Translations under genes and position numbers: made by a program
NCBI GenBank assembly: GCA_015207155.1
Contig: JADEXK010000057.1
Location: forward strand, 1 to 40,877
Length of the DNA: 40,877 nt
Reading direction: 5' to 3'
Source of the DNA: Nostocales cyanobacterium LEGE 11386
GTDB lineage: Bacteria > Cyanobacteriota > Cyanobacteriia > Cyanobacteriales > Nostocaceae
Part shown: positions 24,281-33,318 of the stretch, piece after piece
Layout: every line of letters starts with the position of its first letter
Position numbering within the stretch: the stretch's first letter is position 1
The notes under the pieces: generated by a model
Told to the model about the DNA's origin: nothing
What the model saw: only the letters and a program-made list of their open reading frames with translations
Databases searched by the model: none

Positions 24281-25753
24281 ATGTCTGCTAATAAGACAGA
24301 CACATTCTGGCGTTGGTTGATAGCTATAACAGTTATATTTGTGCTCTCACTGACGCTGATTGTTTTCGCATCGTCCTATCTTGAAGAGTTGACAATTGCT
24401 CAACAAATACAATACAGAAATCAAGCATTAACAACCACTGCCATAGTTTTTCTAGGATTGGCAGTATTGATTAATGCCTACTACGCAGCCCAGCGTGCGG
24501 ATGCTATGCAAAAAAATGCGTTAGCGGCGGAAAAAAGTAATGAAATTAGCATTCAAAATTCCCAACTCACTCAAGACAAACTGATAGTAGAACGCTTTAT
24601 GGGGGCGATTACCCAGTTGGGGCATGAAAAAATTGAAACCCGGACAGGTGCAATTTATATCTTAGAAAGAGTCGCACAAGACTTTCCCAAAGAACACTGG
24701 ACAATCATGGAAATCCTCACGGCGTTTGTGCGCGAAAATGCCCCCACCCAAACAGTGGACGAGCAACAAAGGCTGGAATACTCACAGCCCATATACTTGG
24801 GTAGGCACAAAAGCGGGGCGCGTCGTACACAGAAGTTAGAACTGAACACCCGTGAAACATTACCAAAAATTCGCAGGGATATTCAAGCAGCGCTGACTGT
24901 GATTGGACGGCGTAATTCTTTGTTAGAAGCGGAAAACCAAAAACTGGATTTACGTAATACAGACATCCAGCGAGCCGACCTGCTGGGAGCCAACCTAGAA
25001 AGAGCCGACCTGCGTGGCGCCAACCTTTGTGGGGCTGACCTGCGTGGCTCTTATCTCTGTGGAGCCAACCTCGATGGAGCTAAACTAGCTGGGTCTATTC
25101 TGTATGAAGCCAACCTCCTCAAAGCCAACTTAAATCGAGCCACCCTTTGTTGGGCAAACATGAATCGAGCCAATTTACAAGGGGCAAATTTACGAGGAGC
25201 CAACCTTTTAGGCGCAAGTCTGCGTGCAGCCAACCTCTGTGGGGCTAACCTTTATAAAGCTAACTTGCAACAGGCGACACTGAAAGTTGCTAACCTCTCC
25301 GGAGCCAAGTTGTTTCTAGCTAACTTGCAATGGGCAAAACTGGGTAAAGCTAATTTACACCTCGCAGGTCTAATTGGAGCCAACCTCCAAGGAGCCAACC
25401 TCAATGGTGCTAACCTTTCTGGGGCTAATTTAAATGCTGCCAAATTACAACAAACAGAAATCTTTTTTGCCAACCTCACCGCAGCCAGTTTTGCCGAAGC
25501 TGACCTAGATAAAGCCAACCTCATGGGGTCAGACTTGAATCAGGCTAGTCTTTATCAAGCCAATCTTTCTGGAACTAATCTCATGGGAGCCAACCTTGCG
25601 GATGCTAATTTTTGTGATGTCAAACTGGAAGGAGCTATTTTGACAGGAGCGAAAAATGTAGAATTACAACAGATAAAAATGGCACTAGGCGATCGCACAA
25701 CTCGTCTACCCGATTATTTAGAAGCACCAGTAGACTGGCGGCAATCTGGGTAA
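24281..25753 (+). CDS. Membrane-anchored pentapeptide-repeat protein
   Basis: From the ATG at 24281, with GAGG about 12 bp upstream, the protein has 490 residues. A GTG at 24263 is the alternative start. Two transmembrane helices lie near residues 9-34 (WRWLIAITVIFVLSLTLIVF) and about 52-73. A cytoplasmic-looking alpha-helical region follows, then the conserved block TGAIYILERVAQDFPKEHW and DIQAALTVIGRRN shared with the preceding gene. The C-terminal roughly 260 residues are over 45 pentapeptides with almost no interruption, predicting a long beta-helix rod. Cyanobacteria encode many such proteins, and most have no known job. It is 254 bp after its paralog. The pair may have arisen by duplication followed by gain or loss of the membrane segment. 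Confidence 0.9.
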   Translation: MSANKTDTFWRWLIAITVIFVLSLTLIVFASSYLEELTIAQQIQYRNQALTTTAIVFLGLAVLINAYYAAQRADAMQKNALAAEKSNEISIQNSQLTQDKLIVERFMGAITQLGHEKIETRTGAIYILERVAQDFPKEHWTIMEILTAFVRENAPTQTVDEQQRLEYSQPIYLGRHKSGARRTQKLELNTRETLPKIRRDIQAALTVIGRRNSLLEAENQKLDLRNTDIQRADLLGANLERADLRGANLCGADLRGSYLCGANLDGAKLAGSILYEANLLKANLNRATLCWANMNRANLQGANLRGANLLGASLRAANLCGANLYKANLQQATLKVANLSGAKLFLANLQWAKLGKANLHLAGLIGANLQGANLNGANLSGANLNAAKLQQTEIFFANLTAASFAEADLDKANLMGSDLNQASLYQANLSGTNLMGANLADANFCDVKLEGAILTGAKNVELQQIKMALGDRTTRLPDYLEAPVDWRQSG

Positions 25754-25840
25754 TTGACACAAAGGTAAGCGGGTTTAACAGGGTTTTTGCGTCAGCCCCT
25801 GATATTTTTGCTAAATTGGGATGCTCCCTGATGGAGAAGA

Positions 25841-26545
25841 ATGATGATTGATTTTGAAGCCTGGGATCTGCTACTGCGCCAGTATGTTGATCAACAAGGG
25901 CGTGTCAATTATCATGCCTGGAAAAGAGAACAACCCCAAGCGATCTCCGATTGGTTATCGAGTCACAAGCATCTGCCTTTACCATCCAATCTCAGCACTG
26001 CGGAACAATTGGCATTGTGGATTAACCTCTACAATGCATTCACCATTTCCACAATTTTAGAACGATACCCAATTAAATCCATTCGCCCGCAAATCTTCGG
26101 ACTTCCTAACTGGCTGGCTTTTTTGTGGTTCTTCCAACGTCAAGCTTATGAAATCTTTAATCAGCGTTACAGTCTAGCTCAAATTGAGAACCAGATTCTC
26201 AGAGAGAAGTTACAAGATCCAAAAATTCATTTTGCCATTGTCTGCGCTTCTGTTGGTTGTCCCTTATTGCGTCCAGAAGCTTATTATCCTGAGCGAGTCT
26301 TGCAGCAGTTAGAAGAAGATGCCTATCGCTTCATTAACAATCCTGAAAAAGTCTATTACAATCCTCAAACCGAAACGCTCTACTGTAACAAAATTTTTAA
26401 GTGGTATCGTCAGGACTTTTTCAAGGTTGCGCCCTCTGTTCCCGAATACATTCGCTCTTACCTGCAAACAGACCTACCCTTAACCGCCTCAACACCGATT
26501 TCCTATCTACACTATGACTGGAACCTCAATCAGCGAATATCTTGA
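25841..26545 (+). CDS. DUF547 domain protein
   Basis: This 234-residue soluble protein carries the DUF547 domain (about residues 50-190). The marks are ALWINLYNAFTI at 58-69 and IHFAIVCASVGCPLLRPEAY at 129-148, with the cysteines C135 and C140, and the closing YNPQTETLYCNKIFKWYRQD. DUF547 proteins are found in plants and bacteria; biochemical role is not established. In bacteria they recur beside arsenosugar-type glycosyltransferases, and this gene overlaps such a glycosyltransferase by 16 bp at the 3' ends, in convergent orientation. The start used is the first of two adjacent ATGs at 25841. No signal peptide is seen. Confidence 0.88.
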   Translation: MMIDFEAWDLLLRQYVDQQGRVNYHAWKREQPQAISDWLSSHKHLPLPSNLSTAEQLALWINLYNAFTISTILERYPIKSIRPQIFGLPNWLAFLWFFQRQAYEIFNQRYSLAQIENQILREKLQDPKIHFAIVCASVGCPLLRPEAYYPERVLQQLEEDAYRFINNPEKVYYNPQTETLYCNKIFKWYRQDFFKVAPSVPEYIRSYLQTDLPLTASTPISYLHYDWNLNQRIS

Positions 26546-27285
26546 TAAAACTGTTTGAGATAACTTGCGGAAACACCAATTCCCCACAGAAACCCGATGT
26601 AAAGGTAAATTGCCGTTGCTTTCCAACTTCCCCATTTTGCCACGCGGCGAGCAGAGCTTTGAACGATCCGGTTCACTTGACAAATTCGTCCCTTTTGTAC
26701 CAATTTAAGGCACAAATCGCCATCCTCCATAATTGGCAAGCTTTCATCAAATCCGCCGCAATCCCAAAAGTCACTACGACGACAGAACATGACTTGATCT
26801 CCAAACAACAAACGCAATCCTTGAAAAAACAGGTGCGGTTTAAACAGTAATGGAGCGTAGTAGGTTTTGAGATAATTATGTAAAGATATCCCCCAGTGAG
26901 TTGTTTGAGAGCCTACCATCAAAGAAATGAAGCCCCCACCAGCAATTTTTGGCTCTGCTAAAGTTTGCGAAATCAAAGCGACCAAATCATCAGGAACCCA
27001 AGTATCTGCGTGGAGAAAGCAAAGAAAATCTCCAGTTGCGGCTGATGCGCCATAATTCATCTGAATAGAACGTCCAGGTGTCGTACAGGAGAGAATTTGT
27101 ACTTTGACAGCCTGATTAAACAATGCAACTTCTCGCTTTGCTACCGCTACCGTTTGATCACAGCTACCACCATCCACCACTAACACCTCCCACGCTGGGG
27201 GATTTAGTACAGTCAGCTGGCGTAAAGTTCGCCCCAAGCTGGTTTGTTCATTCAAGGTGGGAATGATGATGGAGATTTGCGACAT
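26530..27285 (-). CDS. TIGR04283-type family 2 glycosyltransferase
   Basis: This 251-residue GT-A glycosyltransferase of family 2 matches the TIGR04283 group, associated in some bacteria with arsenosugar synthesis. It would transfer a sugar from a nucleotide donor, but the acceptor is not established. N-terminal IIIPTLNEQTSL (6-17) is the nucleotide-binding start. VLVVDGGSCDQT (35-46) and the metal-binding HADTW (92-96) are the donor-site motifs. GGFDESLPIMEDGDLCLKLV (about 178-197) supplies the ED(G)D acceptor motif. A hydrophobic stretch near the C-terminus (about 223-240) suggests membrane association. It overlaps the DUF547 stop by 16 bp. The start is the ATG at 27285 next to the rhodanese gene on the same strand. 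Confidence 0.9.
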   Translation of the reverse strand: MSQISIIIPTLNEQTSLGRTLRQLTVLNPPAWEVLVVDGGSCDQTVAVAKREVALFNQAVKVQILSCTTPGRSIQMNYGASAATGDFLCFLHADTWVPDDLVALISQTLAEPKIAGGGFISLMVGSQTTHWGISLHNYLKTYYAPLLFKPHLFFQGLRLLFGDQVMFCRRSDFWDCGGFDESLPIMEDGDLCLKLVQKGRICQVNRIVQSSARRVAKWGSWKATAIYLYIGFLWGIGVSASYLKQFYQDIR

Positions 27286-27377
27286 TTACTGAGCAGGAGT
27301 TATGTAGCTGCTCTCATCAAGCATAGCGCGAAATCTAAAATCACCGTGTATGTGGATGATTCAGTCACTTATCAGTC

Positions 27378-27884
27378 TTAATTCCTACTAACTTTCAACA
27401 GTTTGCCCCACATTGCATTGTAGGGATGCACCAGATTTGTTGGCTTCTCATCTCTAAAAATAGGTCGTCCTTCATTTGCCCACTGGAAGATACCACCATT
27501 CAAATTAAAAACGCCAGAAAACCCCTCCTGCTCAAGACGTTGGGCAATTTTGGCGCTACGGTAACCAATTGAACAATACACAACAATGGGTGTATCTTTT
27601 GCAACTGCTGAGAGTGCTGTGAAGTCAGGCGCATGGGGATCAATATGCACTACTGATTTGAGGTGACTAACTTCGTATTCTGCCTGACTCCGGGCATCAA
27701 CTACCAATGGTTGGGGCTTGGCAGAGTTTAATAACCATTGAGCAAATTCTGTGGTCGTAATCTGGCGAATATTTGGAAACTTTAGCCTGATGAGGATTTT
27801 GCAGAATTTAAGTATGAGCGATGGGCTTTGCCCCGCCTTTAGCGATCGCATAAAATGACTGTAGTTGACGAAAAGATAATACAT
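27378..27884 (-). CDS. Rhodanese-like sulfurtransferase domain protein
   Basis: This 168-residue single-domain rhodanese has the active-site cysteine C104 in CSIGYRS (104-110), so it should carry a persulfide. The domain spans about 40-145: ITTTEFAQWL, VVDARSQAEYEVSHLKSVVH (61-80), then the catalytic loop and GFSGVFNLNGGIFQWANEGRP. The N-terminal extension YYLFVNYSHFMRSLKAGQSP is unusual. An internal ATG at 27851 (residue 12) lies next to a HIP1 octamer and may be the true start. It is upstream of the glycosyltransferase on the same strand (92 bp apart) and diverges from DUF72, so it may be cotranscribed with the former. Substrate is unknown. Confidence 0.88.
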   Translation of the reverse strand: MYYLFVNYSHFMRSLKAGQSPSLILKFCKILIRLKFPNIRQITTTEFAQWLLNSAKPQPLVVDARSQAEYEVSHLKSVVHIDPHAPDFTALSAVAKDTPIVVYCSIGYRSAKIAQRLEQEGFSGVFNLNGGIFQWANEGRPIFRDEKPTNLVHPYNAMWGKLLKVSRN

Positions 27885-27967
27885 CCTCGCTTTGTTGATT
27901 GCGAGAACCTGCCTTTACAATTAATAAATGTACTGTAAATTTCCAGTTGATAGTTTGATCAAAGCTT

Positions 27968-28822
27968 GTGAATTTTTCTATTGGTTGTGCAGTTTGGGCA
28001 TATAAAGGTTGGATAGGCGAACTGTATCCTCAAGGTACTCGTGCTACCGATTTTCTTCACCTCTACAGCCGTCACTTCACTACAGTAGAAGGGAATACCA
28101 CCTTCTATGCTGTACCTAACCAAGAAACTATAGCCCGTTGGGTTAGCGAAACGCCGCCGGGTTTTGAATTCTGCCTAAAATTGCCACGAGATATCACCCA
28201 TAAAGGTTTACTGCAACCTTCTATACCTAGTGCTTTACAATTTCTGGAGGGGATGCGTCCTTTAGGTAAACATCTCGGCCCGATGTTTGCCCAATTACCT
28301 CCAAGTTATGGGCCAAAATTAATTGACGATTTGACTGCTTTTCTCGAAGCTTGGCCACGCACAGAAGCACCATTAGCCGTGGAAGTTCGGCATCGCGATT
28401 GGTTTAATGAACCTCATGTGAGTAATTTGACCACAATTTTAGAAAAGTTAGGTGTGGGCAGGGTACTATTAGACTCGCGCCCGATCTACACTGGAGAAGA
28501 TGATCCGCAATTACAATCGGAACGGCGCAAACCCAAGGTTCCTCTGCAATTCAGTGTGACAGCACCTTTCAGCCTGATTCGGTTTATCTCTCATCCCAAT
28601 TTGTTAGAGAATCAGCCTTTTATGGAAGAGTGGGTTACCCAGATTCAAAAGTGGTTACAAGCGGGAAAACAAATTTATTTCTTTGTTCATTGTCCTCGAG
28701 AAGAGCGATCGCCTGGCACAGCGCGTTACTTCCAACAGCTATTAGAACAAAGTGGTGCAGTAATTCCTTCCTTACCTTGGAATAACCTGGAACTTCCTCC
28801 CCATCAACTCAGTTTATGGTAA
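27968..28822 (+). CDS. DUF72 (YecE-like) protein
   Basis: This 284-residue protein belongs to the DUF72/YecE family, a TIM-barrel fold with unproven activity. Start residues FSIGCAVWAYKGWIGELYP (3-21), then FTTVEGNTTFYAVPNQETI (about 37-55), and LPRDITHK (about 72-80) are the family pattern. The conserved VEVRHRDWF (about 139-147) and FFVHCPREERSPGTAR (about 236-251) complete it. The start codon is GTG at 27968, 83 bp from the divergent rhodanese gene, so the two may share a regulatory region. No signal peptide is seen. Function is unknown. Confidence 0.9.
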   Translation: MNFSIGCAVWAYKGWIGELYPQGTRATDFLHLYSRHFTTVEGNTTFYAVPNQETIARWVSETPPGFEFCLKLPRDITHKGLLQPSIPSALQFLEGMRPLGKHLGPMFAQLPPSYGPKLIDDLTAFLEAWPRTEAPLAVEVRHRDWFNEPHVSNLTTILEKLGVGRVLLDSRPIYTGEDDPQLQSERRKPKVPLQFSVTAPFSLIRFISHPNLLENQPFMEEWVTQIQKWLQAGKQIYFFVHCPREERSPGTARYFQQLLEQSGAVIPSLPWNNLELPPHQLSLW

Positions 28823-29177
28823 GCCTCTTCAGTTATTAAATGTCTCGTTTATCTATTGAGACTGATGGGAAAAATACATTTTTTCTAAGTATGAAAAGTA
28901 GCTTGTAGGCATGTATGCGTTTCCATAAGTCGCAAATTTTTTGGCTTTTGTCACACATCTAAGATTAATTGATTTCAAAAAGAGTGATAATGGTTATTAC
29001 AATACTTTTCTGATCCAACTCGATACACCTTCACCCTCTCAAAATAGGGGGTAATAACCCTCTTTGCAAAAATGTAAAGAAGGTATCAACAACGCCTGAA
29101 TATAACTAACAAAAAATGTATTGATGATCAATGTGAAGGTGATTGTTGTGTAAGCAGTTACATCAAAGGAGATTAAA
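28823..29177. other. Intergenic stretch after DUF72
   Basis: This 355-bp gap contains no gene. Near 29046-29063 the plus strand has AGGGGGTAATAACCCTCT, an imperfect hairpin that may end DUF72 transcription. The rest is AT-rich and includes the promoter and ribosome binding site of the next gene. Confidence 0.45.
29165..29171 (+). promoter_or_regulatory. Strong ribosome binding site
   Basis: AAAGGAG lies 6 bases before the ATG at 29178. It is one of the two clearest Shine-Dalgarno sites in the window and supports the small gene being translated. Confidence 0.7.
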
Positions 29178-29618
29178 ATGAGTCGTCTTCTTTATGAAAA
29201 TTCAGTTTCATATAAAGGATATCTCATCATTCCATTTGTTTTTGGCAAAGCAGATACTTACGAAATTTATTCGTACAAACTCTTGTCAGAAATTGGACGT
29301 AGAAGCAAATTTCATAAAGCCGAGAATCCAGCAAGTATCTATGGCAGTAGCATCAACAATATTGTTGATATTGCTAAAGAACATATTGACCAACATGCAG
29401 ATTTTATCAGTCATGGAGATAGTTTCCAGTCTCGCTACGTATACGGTAATAACTTGATTATCGTTTTTCAAGAAGGAGGTAAATATTTTTACGACCATTA
29501 TCCACCAGAATTATTGAATAATATTGCAGCACCAAAGTTATTCAAATCTGAATATGAATGCTTGAATTGGATTAAGCAGGGACTTAATGACCAACATATG
29601 CGGCAACGAGCAATTTGA
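29178..29618 (+). CDS. Hypothetical protein with strong RBS
   Basis: This 146-residue soluble protein is not recognised. It opens MSRLLYENSVSYKGYLIIPF and is rich in aromatic residues, alternating short strands and helices: FVFGKADTYEIYSYKLLSEI (about 20-39), then NNIVDIAKEHIDQHADFISH (about 60-79), RYVYGNNLIIVFQEGGKYFY (about 85-104) and a final amphipathic helix FKSEYECLNWIKQGL. There is no signal peptide or membrane helix. The AAAGGAG site at the right spacing argues that it is a real gene. It stands alone between two long gaps, and the DUF72 gene 355 bp upstream is on the same strand. Base composition is AT-rich compared with its neighbours. Function is unknown. Confidence 0.72.
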   Translation: MSRLLYENSVSYKGYLIIPFVFGKADTYEIYSYKLLSEIGRRSKFHKAENPASIYGSSINNIVDIAKEHIDQHADFISHGDSFQSRYVYGNNLIIVFQEGGKYFYDHYPPELLNNIAAPKLFKSEYECLNWIKQGLNDQHMRQRAI

Positions 29619-29682
29619 TATAGCCGTAGTCACATAGATTAGGACATTATTGATTGCTCAAAGCACTGAAGCCACTGAGTTG

Positions 29683-29740
29683 ATACTCAGCACTCAGCAC
29701 TCCCCTTCAACTTCGCTCAGGGCAAGCGCACTCAGCACTT
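29683..29740. repeat. ACTCAGC array with 28-bp inserted element
   Basis: ACTCAGC heptamers (about 29685-29701) are interrupted at ACT by a 28-bp segment (29702-29729, starting CCCCTTCAACTTCGC). The array resumes with ACTCAGCACT at 29730-29739. A near-identical insert occupies the same phase of the same heptamer at 34859-34886. Confidence 0.8.
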
Positions 29741-29802
29741 TACTATATCCTCTCACCGCCAAATTAAAGATTATGGTGGGAGTTTTCTCAAGGAAACAAG
29801 TA

Positions 29803-29856
29803 ATGGCTGGGTTGGTTAGGGTATTGCCTTAGCTAACCTAGCCATCATAATTTTTT
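29803..29856 (+). terminator. Hairpin with downstream T-run
   Basis: The left arm (29803-29821, ATGGCTGGGTTGGTTAGGG) pairs with the right arm (29827-29845) with four mismatches around TATTG. CATAA then TTTTTT follow at 29846-29856. This is shaped like an intrinsic terminator on the plus strand, although it is 185 bp past the small gene's stop. Confidence 0.45.
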
Positions 29857-30331
29857 CAGCTAAAATTCACTTTTTTAGTTAGTGATGCCAGTAGCAACAA
29901 TAGCGGCTAGTCTTCCTCTCAGTAATTTTTTTGGGGAAAATATTTTTTCTTAGAGCTGCTTCATCAACGCACTAGCTCTTTAGCACTTTTTTGGTGAAGT
30001 CTTAATTCCATATTTTGCTACTTTATGATACGCAAAGCTATTTTGCGTAAAGAAAAATTAATTATTGTAAAGCTGTATTTCCGTTTTCACCCGGATCTCA
30101 ACTCAACATCAATCAGGTTTCAATAAAAATAGGGTTTTGATGCATTGCTGTGTCTCTGTAATTCTTCCAAATTTCTCAGAAAAGCCGTGTTGTGGAAGCT
30201 CAAATACAGACCAGATATCAAGCAAATTCAACCCTCAATTCATGAGAAAAGTCACATCCCCATGGGAATTTAGGATTGATGAGTCAAAAATGTCCATCGG
30301 AAAACTTCTTGACAAATAGGCGAGCGCTCAT

Positions 30332-33313
30332 TTGCCAGAGAAACCAAACCCCAAAACATCCCCTGCGGCGGGAGCAAATACTGATATGACTGGGTACAAT
30401 CAAGCAGAAATAGCTCTGCGTCAGAACGAAGCATACTTACCGCCAGCAATTGAACATGCTCCCGTGGCGATCGCCATCTTCGATCTAGAAATGCGCTATC
30501 TGGCTGTGAGTCGCAGATTGCTGGAAGAGTATAATCTCAGCGATCGCATTATTGGATGCTGTTATTACGAAATTTTTCCCGACATTCCGCCAGAGAGAAA
30601 GCAAATTCACCAACGATGTTTAGCAGGGGCGATCGAACAATGTGATGAAGCTCCTTATCCACAAGCAGATGGAACTGTTCAGTGGGTGCGTTGGTCACTC
30701 CGCCCTTGGCATACGACAAGGGGTGAAATCGGTGGCATCATGATGTTCAGTGAAAACATCACTCAACACAAACAGACAGAAATAGCGCTGCGCCACAGTG
30801 AAGAACGTTATAAATCCCTCATTAGCGCGACTTCTCAAGTAGTGTGGATACTTCCGCCCAATGGTCTTGTGTCTGACGATAATCCTGCCTGGAGAGAATT
30901 TACAGGGCAAACTTGGGAGGAATTTCAAGGTTGGGGATGGTTGGACGCGATTCATCCAGATGATCGTTTATTCACATCTGAGGCTTGGGAAAAGGCTGTT
31001 AAAAATAGCACGTTATATCAAGTGCAACATCGTCTTCGTCGATGTGATGGCGAGTATCGTTATATGCTGGCGCGGGGTGTACCGATTTTAGAAACAGATG
31101 GTAGTGTCAGAGAGTGGGTAGGAATTCACACTGATATCCATGATCAGAAACAAGCCGAAATTACCCTGATCGAACGCAGTACGCTGTTGCGCTCTATTTT
31201 GGAAAGTACACCAGACTTCATTTTTGTCAAAGATCTGGAAAGTCGTTACGTCGCCGTCAACTCAAATTTAGCCAACTTTTTTGGCAAACCCATTGATGAC
31301 ATCATTGGCAAAGACGATTCTGAACTATTTCCGCCTGACATTGCGCGTGGAATCATAGATAAAGACCGCCAGATTCTCACAACAGGCACTATTGAGACTT
31401 ACGAGGAAGATGTTTCTTATGGTGACACTAGAAGCATATTTCTTAGCACTAAAACTCCTTGGCTGGATGCTGAGGGCAATACCCTAGGCATTCTTGGTAC
31501 AACACGAAATATTACTGAACGCAAGCAAGCAGAACTAGCATTGCAACAGAGCGAAGAGAAATTTCGCTCACTCATCAAGGCAATTTCCCAAATTATCTGG
31601 ACAGCAGATTCAGAGGGGAGAGTAACTAATTTAACAGACTGGAGAGCTTACACTGGACAAACTGACGCAGAAATGTCTGGTTTTGGTTGGTTGTATGCGA
31701 TTCATCCAGAAGACCGCCAACAAACACATCAGATTTGGATGCAAGCAATAGAAAACAAAAGTGTGTATGAAACAGAATGTCGTTTACGGGGAGCAGATGG
31801 TAGTTATCAATACTTCCAAACCAGAGGAGTTCCCATCCTGAATCAGGATGGCATGATTCAAGAGTGGATGGGTATTTGTATAAATATCCACGATCGCAAA
31901 CAAGCGGAAATGGCGCTTACCCAAGCCAAAGAAGCGGCGGAAGCAGCAAGTTATGCCAAAAGTGAATTTCTGGCCAACATGAGCCACGAGTTGCGGACTC
32001 CTCTCAATGGGATTTTAGGCTATGCCCAAATTCTTCAGCGTTCCAAACATTTGCAAGAACAAGAGCGATCGCGTATTGATGTCATTTACCAGTGCGGTTC
32101 ACATTTGTTGACTTTAATCAATGACATCCTGGATTTGTCGAAAATCGAAGCGCAGAAAGTAGAACTTATGCCGACAGATTTTCACTTTCCAGCGTTTTTG
32201 CAAGGTGTAGCCGAGATGTGCCGCATTCGAGCTGAACTCAAAGGTATTCAATTTAATTATCAATTAGCTGCCGAATTACCCATTGGTATCCGTGCAGATG
32301 AAAAACGCTTGCGGCAAGTATTAATTAACCTGCTGAGTAACGCTATCAAATTTACTGATACAGGCAGTGTTACCTTTACCATTAGCTACGCTCTTGAAGG
32401 CAAAATTCGCTTTGAAATCCGTGATACAGGTATTGGCATTGTCACAGAAAAACAGCAAGTTATTTTTCAACCTTTTGAGCAAGCAGGAGACAGACGCCGA
32501 CAGAATGAGGGTACTGGCTTAGGATTGGCAATCAGTCAAAAAATTGTCGAATTTATGGGTAGCACCATTCAAGTTCAAAGTGAGGTAGATGTTGGCAGTA
32601 TTTTCTGGTTTGATGTCAATCTACCCACAGCTAATGAGTGGGTTAAAACATCTCAAGCCGACGATTATGGTCAAATTATCGGCATTAAAGATTGCCGACC
32701 GAAAGTTCTTGTCGTTGACGACAAATGGGCAAATCGCTCAGTCATTGCTAATTTGCTTGATCCCATCGGCTTTGAAATCGCGGAAGCCATCAATGGACAA
32801 GAGGGTTGGCAGAAAGTTTGCGAATTTCAGCCAGACCTGGTAATTACTGATTTGTTGATGCCAAAAATTGATGGATTTAATCTCATCAAGCGTATTCGTG
32901 AGTCTGAAGCCTTCAAAAAAATTGTGATTATTGTTTCGTCGGCCAGCGTGTTTGAAACTGACCAACACCGCAGCCTCGAAGTAGGAGGCGATGAGTTTCT
33001 TCCCAAACCCATACAGGCAACGGATCTACTCCAGAAATTACAAAAATACTTGCATCTGGAGTGGCTGTATGAAGAAGAGAAAACTGTGAACCAACAACAG
33101 CCAGAAATTGCCGACCTAGTTGCACCATCTATAGCAGAAAGGGAAATTCTGTATGAGCTAGCAATGAAGGGTAATTTTAAGGGAATTATTAAACAAGCAG
33201 CATTAATTGCCAAAGTGGATAAAAAATACATCCCCTTTGCCCAACAGCTGCATCAACTGGCGCAAGAATTTCAAGACCAAGAAATTTTGACACTCCTTGA
33301 ATCTTATAAGTAA
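30332..33313 (+). CDS. Hybrid histidine kinase, four PAS domains plus receiver
   Basis: This 993-residue cytoplasmic-type kinase has no membrane helix. Four PAS domains with PAC ends lie at about 25-150, 155-275, 280-400 and 405-530 (each ends with a segment like GIHTDIHDQKQAE). HisKA follows with the phospho-accepting H552 in NMSHELRTPLNG. The HATPase_c domain has NLLSNAIKF, DTGIGI and GTGLGLAIS. The receiver domain (about 790-905) has phospho-acceptor D840 in LVITDLLMP, and a 90-residue helical tail ends the protein. The start is a TTG at 30332; an ATG at 30386 is the alternative. The next gene, a REC-kinase, starts 5 bp later, so the pair is likely one phosphorelay. PAS2 and PAS4 are very similar to each other. 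The signal sensed is unknown. Confidence 0.93.
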   Translation: MPEKPNPKTSPAAGANTDMTGYNQAEIALRQNEAYLPPAIEHAPVAIAIFDLEMRYLAVSRRLLEEYNLSDRIIGCCYYEIFPDIPPERKQIHQRCLAGAIEQCDEAPYPQADGTVQWVRWSLRPWHTTRGEIGGIMMFSENITQHKQTEIALRHSEERYKSLISATSQVVWILPPNGLVSDDNPAWREFTGQTWEEFQGWGWLDAIHPDDRLFTSEAWEKAVKNSTLYQVQHRLRRCDGEYRYMLARGVPILETDGSVREWVGIHTDIHDQKQAEITLIERSTLLRSILESTPDFIFVKDLESRYVAVNSNLANFFGKPIDDIIGKDDSELFPPDIARGIIDKDRQILTTGTIETYEEDVSYGDTRSIFLSTKTPWLDAEGNTLGILGTTRNITERKQAELALQQSEEKFRSLIKAISQIIWTADSEGRVTNLTDWRAYTGQTDAEMSGFGWLYAIHPEDRQQTHQIWMQAIENKSVYETECRLRGADGSYQYFQTRGVPILNQDGMIQEWMGICINIHDRKQAEMALTQAKEAAEAASYAKSEFLANMSHELRTPLNGILGYAQILQRSKHLQEQERSRIDVIYQCGSHLLTLINDILDLSKIEAQKVELMPTDFHFPAFLQGVAEMCRIRAELKGIQFNYQLAAELPIGIRADEKRLRQVLINLLSNAIKFTDTGSVTFTISYALEGKIRFEIRDTGIGIVTEKQQVIFQPFEQAGDRRRQNEGTGLGLAISQKIVEFMGSTIQVQSEVDVGSIFWFDVNLPTANEWVKTSQADDYGQIIGIKDCRPKVLVVDDKWANRSVIANLLDPIGFEIAEAINGQEGWQKVCEFQPDLVITDLLMPKIDGFNLIKRIRESEAFKKIVIIVSSASVFETDQHRSLEVGGDEFLPKPIQATDLLQKLQKYLHLEWLYEEEKTVNQQQPEIADLVAPSIAEREILYELAMKGNFKGIIKQAALIAKVDKKYIPFAQQLHQLAQEFQDQEILTLLESYK

Positions 33314-33318
33314 GCGGT

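Larger units (their letters stand above)
29619..30331. other. 713-bp gene-free stretch with repeats and hairpins
   Basis: The left part (29680-29740) is an ACTCAGC heptamer array with a 28-bp insert. The hairpin at 29803-29845 is followed by a T-run. Another hairpin, TACGCAAA-GCTAT-TTTGCGTA, lies at 30029-30049. A 60-codon frame at 30137-30319 is in the same frame as the following kinase but ends in TAG 12 bases before its TTG start; it shows no domain and is probably chance. The kinase promoter is expected in this region. Confidence 0.55.

Noticed and set aside
23700..25640. CRISPR-like regular repeats
   Set aside because: The periodicity is 15 bp (pentapeptide codons) within open frames plus one 60-bp duplication. 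There are no spacers, and the antisense frames here are shadows of the repeats.
30137..30319. 60-codon frame in the same frame as the hybrid kinase, ending in TAG 12 bases before its start
   Set aside because: No domain, no ribosome binding site, and the kinase N-terminus is complete without it; read-through is not supported.
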